A stretch of 64,000 nucleotides of DNA from Lepeophtheirus salmonis. Lineage: Eukaryota > Arthropoda > Copepoda > Siphonostomatoida > Caligidae. The DNA lies in assembly GCF_016086655.4 (NCBI RefSeq), contig NC_052139.2, positions 23,378,002-23,442,001 on the forward strand. The letters are read 5' to 3'. Below the pieces are notes generated by a model. It was not told the DNA's origin. It ran no database searches and saw only the letters and a list, made by a program, of their open reading frames with translations. A program made the translations under genes and the position numbers. Positions 38,866 through 48,933 of the stretch are shown here, in pieces. Within the stretch, counting starts at the first letter, position 1, and every line of letters begins with the position of its first letter.

Positions 38866-39200
38866 TAACCTCGCTAACACAAATATAACCTACGTATTTT
38901 GTTGTGAGCTATCGATTCCCTCGTATCACAGGATTTTTAAATCCAAAGATTTTATTTTTTCAAAAATCCATAGCAATTCACAAAAAAATTTCAAAAATCG
39001 ATAGATAATCATGGATTTCTTTTTTTTTTTTTTTTGAAAAAATAATTGAAATCAAATGTTTAACTCTTTGGAAAAACATTTCAAAAATCAATATAAACTG
39101 ACAAAAAACTATTATTTCTTTTAATCCAAAGCTATTAACAAAAAATGAAATTTTTGGAAAAAAATAATTAAAAAATTAAAATATTACATTTTTTGTTAAT
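38866..39200 (-). repeat. A-rich array beside a pogo-like end
   Basis: Begins acagtgtaacctcgctaaca, which resembles the CAGTxxAACCTCG ends of pogo/Tigger-type elements. It then runs into A-rich units with aaaaatccatagcaattcac, and an inverted pair around 39125/39190 (tttaatccaaagctatta and taatagctttggatta). Confidence 0.45.
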
Positions 39201-41659
39201 AGCTTTGGATTAAAAGAAATATATATTATCATGAGTGTATCCCCTCAGTTTTTGTATATTGAACCACTCTTATAAGATGACTATTATTTGTTCATTTAAT
39301 GTTGATGGGTCAAAAGCATCGGATTTTGTTCTTATAGCCTGTATGTACATTTTTCGATGATTAACTAAAAGAAATAATAAAGCACATATCTACCAATCTG
39401 TTTTACATCAAATGAAATTAATTTTGGTATTACGAGTATATTGTAGAATATATTTATATCAAGGAAAAAAAAACATTCATTAGTTTCTATTAATTTAATC
39501 ATCTAATGAGATTTGTTTCTTAGGGTTCTTCATCTGGCTTTGAAGAACATTTTTTTTAATATATCCCATTTGTTATCGTCAATTTTTCAATAACAAACAC
39601 CATAAAGAAATATTTTCTATCTCTATAAATCACTAAACTTCATTCACTTTATTTTCTACTCTCATTATATAGTTTGCAAGAACAGTTGAATTGTTTTTTA
39701 AATCGTAAGCTGTCTACAACTTCCCTACATAATAATTAAAAAAAAATAGAATATGAATAATTATATGTAATACTATCTTCATAATAGAGAATAATTATTT
39801 ATGTAAATGTGTGTACAAAAATCAAAAATGCTTATTTATTTACATATATATTTAATCATGAAAGTTCAAATTATAACATAACTTGAATAGATTCTTTTAA
39901 AATAATACAAGGACTAAAAAAACAGACAAATTTTCTATACCAACCGCACACACATCAATAATTAGGCAAAATGGGGTCAATCTTTGATTATACAACAAAA
40001 TTCAGGTCATGAAACACCAACCGACAAAGACTTATTCTATTAAATCCATAGAACGCGAAGATTGCACTTAAAACCTAACCAACATAGTTTTGATATTTAG
40101 AGTCTAATTTTTTTAAATCACGTTTTTATAACCTAATTTTGATCCAACCCCATATTTCTTTGTGGAAAAACTATATGGATAAAAATAAAAGTTAAAATCA
40201 ATTGCGCCAAATAAAAGATTGATTAAAATTCTTTAAAAAACATTCCAGAGTTAATACTATTTTCAATTGCTATATATTATAACTGAAATTAAAGAAATTT
40301 GTTAGAGTGTATTATAGTCAATCAACCTCCACCAAAATTACTGTGTCTAGTATTCTCGGACGAAATGAGGGATTTTGTAGAACAATGTCTGAGGAAAAAG
40401 TAAAATGGTAGGCCGGATCTCGATACGCTCATGGCTCATCTATGGAGCGTTGGAGTTGAAAATGATGGGTTAGACATTATAGATTGGGTTTTACGGATTT
40501 CCATGCTTCCTACACATCAGTGATTGATTCTGTCAGACTATATATTGACGTATTACACACATAATAATATTATAATTTTCATCATTTACAAAAAAAAAAA
40601 CCCCAAACATGGATCAACTCCTCCCATCCTCAAATTATTGTTTCAATATATTATTTATCATCTAGATAGAGGGTGGTTACTTGGGTTGTTTATGTACAAA
40701 TATATATTTCTGATAATTATTCAATCATTTATTTAATTTTATTCGTCCAATAAAATTTACTCAAATAAAATTATAAACCTACAATTTAGCACAATTTTAT
40801 TTTTTTTAAAGAAGTAAGGTGTCTTTATGATTAATTAGCATAATTTTGAGTCTATGCCTGAGCCTAATTATGGCGTTCTTCGTCACTATGATATTTTTGG
40901 GTGTAGAGGAGAATTTTTTATTTAAAACATTATTTTTGCATAATCTTAAGAAATACATTTTGGATAAATTACTTATGCCATCATTTTAAAAAAGTATTAC
41001 TAATTTTGACAAAAAAAAAAAAAAAAAAAAAAAGTCATTTTATCAAATAATACGTGTAGAAAAATGAAGTCCATTATTTGTAATGAATATTATTTTAATT
41101 TTGGGTTTTTCATGATTGCTTATTTTCTGGGAAATCAAAATAGTGCTCTCATGACGGTCGGACTCGACGAATTCCATTATTATATCACAATTGGCATTCC
41201 ATAGCGGGCTGCATGATTCACATCAATATTACCGGAACATAATCGATGAAATTAAAATTCCATGTAATTGGCTGTTAAAATATAGGACCAGATTTTCAGC
41301 CACATGGCCTGCTTTTCTGCTGATGTACATCTTTGGTGACCGTTCAAACAATACATATTCTAACAATGGAAAATTTGGTTTTTTTAGTAGAAAGCTTATC
41401 ATTCTAACACCATCCATTATTAATCGATCACACTTGAGATACACATTAATTGGCTAAATAACTTATTTTTTAATAAATTATATTATTTTTTTTTGTATTG
41501 ACCTTTATTTGGTATTTACAATATAATTATAATAAAACATTATATTCGTTTATTAGAAAAAATAATTTGATAAAACATTTGGACTATGATATAATTATGT
41601 TAAAAATATAATAGTTTAAAAAAAAATGATGGAACTTGGAGATTTTGATATTTTCTCGA

Positions 41660-41693
41660 GTAGGTTAAAATGTAAAAGTTTTGAGAACCACTG
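41660..41693 (-). mobile_element. hAT terminal sequence, right end
   Basis: aagttttgagaaccactg is the inverse of the cagtggttctcaaaa hAT end seen at 18786. It marks the right border of a decayed element whose left end was not found. Nothing in the 1-2 kb upstream reads clearly as a hAT transposase. Confidence 0.45.
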
Positions 41694-41875
41694 CATTAGA
41701 GATTCTTACAACGTATAATCTGCATAATGAAATAAAAATATTTAAATATTCATACTATGTATTCACTTCATGCTCAATTACAATGCTAATTATTCAATTA
41801 GAACAGTTATATGTTTGTTATTCGGATCAAGAAAGTCTTCTAACAACATGATTGTATCCATAGTGACACATATAT

Positions 41876-42095
41876 ACTGGGTGCCCAAGTTATCTATGTT
41901 ACCACTTTGGTACATTCTCTTCGGCAAATATGTATACGGTTAAGATGTTTTTTGTTGGATAGATAAGTTGTTTAAACTTGCACTAGTTGAGAAAAAATCC
42001 AATCAATTGACGAATTTGTTATCGTAAATATTTAAAAAAGACATGGAATCTTCACTGAAATTCGTGAGGGGAGCAATAATATACTAATTATTCAG

Positions 42096-42136
<41 letters not shown>

Positions 42137-42410
42137 TAGACTTATTGCCTCCAAAATCGCTGGATCTGAATCTGATGGATTTTTTTTGTGTGACACATGA
42201 TCAAACCAACCGACAGAAAAGACTAACTACTGACTTATCTGTCGGATCAAGAAAGAATTCCAGGATTTGCCAAAGGACCAAGTAGTAAAGGCCAGCTTCT
42301 GCATTTCGGCTGGTATAAAAAATGTAATTGAGGCTGTATATGATCAGAATAAATCAAGCTTTTATTTTTTAAATCTGATAACTGTTTTGGGAGAAAATTG
42401 CGTTTAAGAA
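41876..42410 (+). pseudogene. Tc1/mariner relic split by a poly-A run
   Basis: The left end actgggtgcccaag resembles a Tc1/mariner terminal repeat. After a 38-A run at 42096-42133, frames give LPPKSLDLNLMDFF (normally WPPxSPDLNPMDFF, third catalytic Asp region) and, one frame over, KEFQDLPKDQVVKASFCI with SAGIKNVIEA, the usual C-terminal end. The middle of the gene is missing, and a matching right end was not found. Confidence 0.6.
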
Positions 42411-44547
42411 AAAACATTTTTGGGTCACTGCACAGCTTCCACATTCTGTATATATATATATACACTTTCCAAATAATAAATATTCTGTGAAAAATGAGCA
42501 AGGGGTTGTTGGAGCAATTTGAATGAATCACTCTGTTCATTTCATCATAAAGATGGTACAGTTAAAAAATAAAATATATATAATAAAAGATTGTCAAGGG
42601 AAGAAGGGAAATGAAATATTAGAACGAGGTTTTTTTCTCGTCTCTTCCTTCCATTTTAATTTTCGACATCATTGTTCAAGAAAACTTGATGAGGGAATAA
42701 GAGGACCATTTACTTCTTAAAAAGAAGTCAAAATGAAGGAGAGAGTCTTTTCTTAAAATGTTTTTTATTATTTTTCTCATTTATATTTTTAAAGTGTAAC
42801 CAACAGATGTATGAAGGAACGTGTGTAACTCGTGGCTAACAGGGAATGCCTGACTTATTTGAATATTATAATAAACTGGAGTTCTTTTAACTTTTGCATA
42901 TTTAATTATTATTGAAATTAGTTAAAAAACACTACACTCAACAAAAATAAGTAAAAAAAAAAAAATCTATTGCTGTTCACAAAAAAATAAATTTTTTTTT
43001 TTGGAAAAACATCTCAAAAATTTAAATTTTTAGGAAAAATATTTCAAAAAATTAAATTTTAATTATAATATTTATTGAAATATTTTTTCTAAAATCCACA
43101 GCTGTTAGCAACAAAATTAAATTTGTTGTATAAATTTCAAATATTATTTTTTTTTTAAATTAATAAAAAAACAATCAAATATTGAATTTTTAATATGAAA
43201 ATCCACAATTATTGACAAAAAATTAAACCCCACGTGATCAATTGCTAAAAAATGTCTTTGTACACATAAACTTTTTTCTCCGCTAAAGGTACTCTCAGTC
43301 ATTATTTTGGAATATAATTAGGAGATCTCTAATATATTTTAGTTTTAAGAAGTTGTTCATTCGAGGTCCGGAAGACTGACTTTGCTTAGATAGAGAAGTT
43401 ATTTTTCTCATATGGAGCTTTGTTAACCCACTTATTTGTTTATTTGAGTTCAATAATGATAAAATATGAACTAATGTAAAAAAATATTTACGAGTATTTC
43501 ATAATTGAAGTATGGAGTACAACTCAAGTCTCGACTCCAAGTTCCTACCTCTGACATTAATGCACTATTTAGTCTTAAATAGTGCATTTATTGTTATATT
43601 ATTAATTATCTTAATTAATAACAATCAATAAACCATAATTGTATTATTCAAAAAACAAAGAATAAAATAATTTGTTCTTTGCCCACAGCAATTTTAAAGT
43701 GTGAGGCGTGCTTAATCATAACCATCCTTTTTATAATATCCCAGACTATGTCAGTAAGAAAAATAACAGAATTGACGCCATATGGAAAGCTACACCCTGT
43801 CAAAAAGTGTTAAATGGTTAAATACCATTGTATCTCTTCAGTCTAACGGTGTCGTTTTGTTACTTGGTTGGAAGCTTTAGTCTTACCGACACACCCTTGT
43901 TATTAAAAATAACTTATCTACCGACTTATTTTACATGAAAATATATATTTTATTAATTGATAAATGATCTTTTCTTGAATCAAAATTTGGATTAAATTTC
44001 ATTGTTAGCCAATATATATGTAGATTTTTATTGTTCGGTATAACGGTACGATAGTAGTACGGGGGTTCGGATGTGTTTGAAACGATACTATACTAAAGGG
44101 GACGTCCTATTAATTACATGGCAATTTCCATGAGCGATAATTTTGATAGTAATTTTTATTCAAAAATTAGGCTAATATTAGGATCATAGCAACATTTAAG
44201 TTTCAAAAAAAAGTTATTACAACGTGCCTGTTAGCTTGAAGAGATACTTATTCATGGAGTTATCTTTTTTCCTATGCAAATAAAATTTTTTGGACCGCAG
44301 ATGACGTCATTTTATGGAGGGAAAATGGATAACACATTAATCAGTCTTTCTTTTTTCAAAAATTAAACCCACGAAACTGGAGTAAAAGTCCATCCATCTC
44401 CAACCCACCATATATATTTTTTTTCAACATAACTACATATAGCAAGGATTTTATCTACAAAGATTTTGAGGCATCCTATATATTTTTTCTCAAATTATAG
44501 CTTTGTAACTTTCAATCTATTATTGAATATGTAGACAATAGGTGCAA

Positions 44548-44785
44548 AAGTGCTGTATCAGTCCTTATTTATTCGTTCTAGTCCAGTCTAATCTTAGGAC
44601 TGGTACTATTTACCCTTGGGAACAGTCTTTAAGGGCGTTGGTTCTTCGGACTGTCAGATCTACAACTGATTAAAGAAAGAAGAACTAAAGTTGAGTGACT
44701 TTATCAACACAAAACTTTATTCGTTTTAGGGTTCAAATGCAGGACTGAATTGGACGGGACTGTAGACCTAAATAAGGAAGAAAAT
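44548..44785. mobile_element. Degraded MITE of the same agtcc/ggact family
   Basis: Starts agtgctgtatcagtcc and ends near gacctaaataaggaag, with internal ggactgtcag and gtccagtct words in both orientations. No convincing target-site duplication was found, so the borders are approximate. Fragments with the same words occur near 10230-10290, 49990-50070 and 61450-61550. Confidence 0.4.
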
Positions 44786-45170
44786 AATGCTAGGGAAGAG
44801 ACAATAAATAGTAAAACGTTTTAGAATACATTTAGGGTAGAATATGTGAAATAAGTTACTGTTCGGGTGTGATGTTGCGATATCAATATTTTTAGTACGG
44901 ATTCTAAAATCGAAATTAGTATTGCTATTGCTGCTTTTTAATACTTTTCCGAATATAATTATTGAAAAAAAATAAAAAATATTTTGTGAGGGAAGAGGAC
45001 TGCTAGGATATTGAATGATGTCATAAAAGACAATTCTTTATTCCTTTCATAATGGACAATATTTGATGGATAATAAATTGGCCGGATTATTTCTTCGGTG
45101 CGGTCATTATAAAATTGCGTACATCAGTATCCCAGTACCGTTTACGTAACAGTTACACTTTTCCCCCATT

Positions 45171-45258
45171 AAAGGCATTTAAGTAATGAAGTATTTAAAG
45201 GCATTTAAGTAATGAAGTATTTAAAGGCATTTAAGTAATGAAGTATTTAAAGGTATTT
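45171..45258 (+). repeat. 26-bp tandem repeat, three perfect copies plus a partial
   Basis: A unit starting aaaggcatttaagtaatg repeats at 45171, 45197 and 45223 without any change, and a fourth starts at 45249 as aaaggtattt before diverging. The perfect identity points to recent expansion. It lies about 800 bp past the end of innexin gene 2. Confidence 0.95.
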
Positions 45259-46045
45259 AGAAAAGTTAAACACAGTTATAACTCTTTGCAACTGAGCAGG
45301 AAAATAATTTATGGATATTGATACCTTGAAAAATATAAGCAAATTACATAACTACTCTTCCCCCGTTGGCTAAAAATGCGTCATTTTTTTTTCACAATTC
45401 AAATCGAGGATAATAATTTGTAATAGCTCCGGAACCTCTACGCGACTTATTAAGGATCCTTCAGTTTAGAGTATTGTACAAATTGATCAACTAGTTGAGA
45501 AACATAAAAAATATGACGCCATATATAGAACTCCTAAAAATAGGAATGAAGATAAAGAAATACATTTATTTGGAACTGATTTACGGACCACGTTTTAATA
45601 TAATTATGATTTAAAGTTACAATTATTCGTGATTTATTATTCATTGTGGTCTTATAGCATATAAATCTTTTTTGCAAATGGTGCTATACTCATTTACACA
45701 CAGAAAAATATTCATGATTAGTTTTTTAATGATAATAAAACTTTTGATGAGTAAATCTTTTTTTTATGGGGTATACAATAAATTATTATGATATGTTGAA
45801 TAATAAGGTAACTAATTATAGTAATATAGGTTGATTTTGGAATGTGGCTAAGATGTCTTAAACAATTTGTTGACCTTCACAAAGTCATTTGTTACTAAAA
45901 AATATAAACAACAAATAAGGAATTGTGATTCGAAAGAATGGAAGAGTTTAAGGTACCGGTTTGAAGGAGTTTTCAATGTATGTGTATGTATGCATTTTAT
46001 AACAGAATCACAGCCGTAGTTCTTGTAGGAAATGTATAAATGTAA

Positions 46046-46829
46046 CTATCTTCGTTTTAATCTTCTGACTTGTGCATTGGCCACCATGGCTTTATGCTTC
46101 GCACTGATGGCCCCTTTACCGTTCTTAATTAACATTCTCTGCTTTCCAGTTAGACAAGAGGCTCCAGAGGCTTCTTCAATATCCCCTTCAACTTTTGCAA
46201 AAGGATTAGAGGGTTTCGAACTTTCTTCTTCTTCTTCTTCTGCTCCTTCCTCTTCTTCATCACCATTCTTTGTGTCAGAGTCCTTGGAGACCTCAGTAGA
46301 AGAAAAATTTTTAATTCGGAAGATCTCTTCGTCACTAAAAAAAATTTCCGGCTCTTCTGGCGCAATGTTTGGATCCGGGTTGACAATCATGGCTGTAAGA
46401 GCTATGAACTCCGCAAAGAATCGCTTGTTCAGATTCTTGCTCATTTGATACAATACAAACCAGTCACCGATTGAGCAGTTGAGCACATAGTGCTGAATAT
46501 GCCGCATGTGATGATTGTGCTTCCCAAAATATGCGTTCATCTTGATTTTCATAAGAAAGTAGCGAACTTTGGAGGAAGCAATTTGAGAGGTACGACTGAT
46601 TATTCTTATCACGCCGAGAATGATCAAAAGACAATACCAGTACCAGATAAAGACAAATACTTTATCGTTGATCATGTTAAGACCTAAGACGCATATGCCA
46701 AAGCGGTTGTCCATACCACCACCCATTCCATATCGATGGAAATCACATGCAGCGATTTTAGGAAATACTTCACACATTGGATTGACTGTTTCTTGACGGA
46801 TACGCTCCTCTGGAGGCAAGGAAAAATAA
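46046..46829 (-). CDS. Innexin gene 2 terminal exon: loop 2, TM4, long charged tail
   Basis: A 784-nt terminal exon after cttttag, phase 2 in, ending at the stop at 46046-46048. It encodes 260 residues: YFSLPPEERIRQETVNP, the loop-2 cysteine block (MCEVFPKIAACDFHRYG), a glycine-rich turn, LNMINDKVFVF and TM4, then NCSIGDWFVLYQMSKN. The last 110 residues are low-complexity, with Glu/Ser runs and a Lys/Arg-rich end. Gene 1 has an intron within this region (after GVQM) that is absent here. Open frame on the opposite strand (46032-46448) is a shadow of the acidic run. Confidence 0.93.
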
Positions 46830-48933
46830 CTAAAAGACGTGTGTAAAGAATAATTAAAACTCTCAAAAACAAACAACTAAATTAATTCATACAGATACAC
46901 ATCCAACCCATAGGTAAGGAACTGATTGTTCAAAAACTTGTGCGTAATGAAAATGGCAAATATTACAAGGATCACATTGAGTAGTTCACAGAAAAAGAAG
47001 CAAAAGGCATAGGCACTGAATTTGTTATGAATATGGATTTGAAAGTTTCGTAGGAGATTTCCTTTCTTTTCATCCGCGTTTTCAACAACTCGCCCAGTCG
47101 TCCCTGAAAAAAAACAACAAATAAGATCGTTTTAGCCCCGCACATATAAAAAAGGCAGTTTGTTTTTCAACTTTTTTCGAATTATGATAATACCCAGTGC
47201 GGAAAGCTGTGAAATGGTATAAAAAATACCTATTCTAATATAAATGTTCCTACAAAGTAATTTTTAGGTCGGTCATCTGGATTAAATTATGAAAAAAATA
47301 CAAAAAAAAAACAAAATAAACACTAAACTTAGTAAATATAGATACTAAGAAGAAACTTCTAATTAAATAGTTTTGATAGACATTTTTTAACCCACAAAAG
47401 TCCTCTAAAAGTTATCCTATGGAACAAAAAAAAAAAAAAAAAAGTTGGGAAAAGATGATGATGCGCATATAATGCACATCATTTTTTTATATTAACATTA
47501 AAAAAATCAAAATATTATTTCTTTTTACTCCATATCGTAGCTTTAGAAAAAAATACTATATAAATACTGTATTTTAATCTTTTTTGACGAAATAAACAAC
47601 TTGGGTTATTTTCTTATCATATAATAACTTTTCTGATCTAGTCTTATTTTAGGCTTAATTTTTTGTTGAAATTTGAAAAAGGATGAAAAATAAACCGACC
47701 TAATTATCATATTCATAATTAATTTGAAGGAAAGTTAACAAAAGAATAATCATATTTTATACATGAGCCTAAAACACGTCGTTTGGTATAAGTGTTTTAT
47801 AGCTCATCCAAAATTATTTTTACCGAACAAACATTTTCCTAAGGATCTCTATTCCGAATTGAAAGTTTGTAGAACGGATAATGCCTTAAAAAATATATAT
47901 ATTCTATGATACTATATAATTTTGATTTTCAATCTGTTACTCACATTTTAAATGATAAAATGTGTGTTAAACTATTTACCAAAAAAATTGTATGATTTAG
48001 TGTTCATTTTTTAGTTATCGTTTTTGGCTCTATTTTTCTCAAAATAGTATTATTATTGGGCAAGAAACTTTTATTACACAAGTCCCTGTGAAAAGAAAAA
48101 CAAAAATATTCACCCAAGAAATCCAAACATTGACAGCTGACACAAAATACACAGAAAAGTATATTTTTATGTTAGTCAGAAACTCCATGATTTCATGGGG
48201 ATGGTCATGATTTTTGTTACATTTGCTCGAATGGGGGATCAAGCCAACTGTTGAATCATCCTCATAATGAAATGACTCAATCAATAATTAATTAATGAAC
48301 ACTTAATGATTTCAATTAAAACATTTTAAATATATATTGAGTAACAAAAATAAAAATCATAATTACATAGTTTTTCAGCATGAATCATCATCAACTATTC
48401 TCATTTTATTATCAAAGTGTTCATTCGGCAAGGTGGTCATTTGTAGGAAATTTGCGGCTTGGTCGTTTCCCATGTTCTTAATGTTTATGAACTTTAAAAG
48501 CAACTCCGACGTCAGATGAAGTAAAGTATAATGTCTACTTATACTTCATCAGTTCAACTCTATCTGAACAATTTAAAGGAAAATCTAAAAAAAAGTATCT
48601 GTTCGGCAAATTGTCTTTGAAAAAACAGGTTTTCTACAAATTGTCCGCACACTGGGTGTGATTAATGAACACATATCTACGTAGTAAAGAGACACCTTTG
48701 ACTAAATAACCCATGAGTCCTCCTTCCTGCAAGATCCAAATGCATCGAGGAATATAAAATAACATTGCTTGCGCCACGAGGAAAATTGAGACCCATTGGT
48801 AGTATGTATTATATAGATGAGTAGAATCGACACGCTTCCTTGCACATGATCCAGTGTATGAGCTCGGCATGTCAAAACTCGAATACATCCAACAAAACGC
48901 GTTCAGAACATCATCATCTATACTGTCTTCAGC
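46046..48933 (-). CDS. Innexin gene 2, three exons, 5' exon(s) missing
   Basis: Second innexin, same strand as gene 1 and about 23 kb upstream of it in transcript direction. Exons are 48933-48696, 47103-46899 and 46829-46046, joined in phases 1 and 2 with GT/AG sites; introns are 1592 and 69 bp. The visible protein is about 408 residues: end of loop 1 (NAFCWMYSSF, GSCARKR), YYQWV with TM2, GTTGRVVE loop, TM3 (FCFFFCELLNVILVIFAIF), loop 2 (NPMCEVFPKIAAC), TM4 (VFVFIWYWYCLLIILGV), the GDWFVLYQMSKN signature and a long tail. The tail, about 110 residues, is acidic (EEEEGAEEEEEE) and then basic (QVRRLKRR), unlike gene 1. The exon(s) encoding the N-terminus and TM1 were not found between 48.94 and 64 kb. 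Family assignment is very secure; the orthologue name is not determinable by eye. Confidence 0.94.
46899..47103 (-). CDS. Innexin gene 2 exon: cytoplasmic loop and TM3
   Basis: A 205-nt exon, phase 1 in and phase 2 out, after ttttttttcag and before gatgt|gtatct. It encodes TTGRVVENADEKKGNLLRN, then HNKFSAYAFCFFFCELL, TM3 and NNQFLTYGLDV. No single long open frame reveals it; it was found by the reading frame continuing from the flanking exons and by similarity to the third innexin transmembrane segment. The donor could alternatively be two bases earlier, but this choice keeps phase with the next exon. Confidence 0.88.
48696..48933 (-). CDS. Innexin gene 2 exon: loop 1, TM2, start of cytoplasmic loop
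   Basis: A 238-nt exon, phase 0 in and phase 1 out, between tttctag and caaag|gtgtct. It encodes 79 residues from AEDSIDDDVLNAFCWM to GGLMGYLVK. It covers the sequence that gene 1 spreads over two whole exons plus the start of a third. The open frame runs on past the donor to 48634, but splicing at 48696 restores VKGTTGRVVE, matching GKGTTGKLIE in gene 1. Confidence 0.92.

Noticed and set aside
42096..42133. 38-A run as a retrogene poly-A tail
   Set aside because: The sequence on both sides is one decayed Tc1/mariner copy, so the run is an expansion inside it and not the tail of a retrocopy.
46032..46448. 138-codon open frame on the plus strand, rich in Ser/Pro
   Set aside because: It is antisense to the acidic tail exon of innexin gene 2; the Ser runs are simply the complement of Glu codons (gaa/gag read as ttc/ctc in shifted frame).
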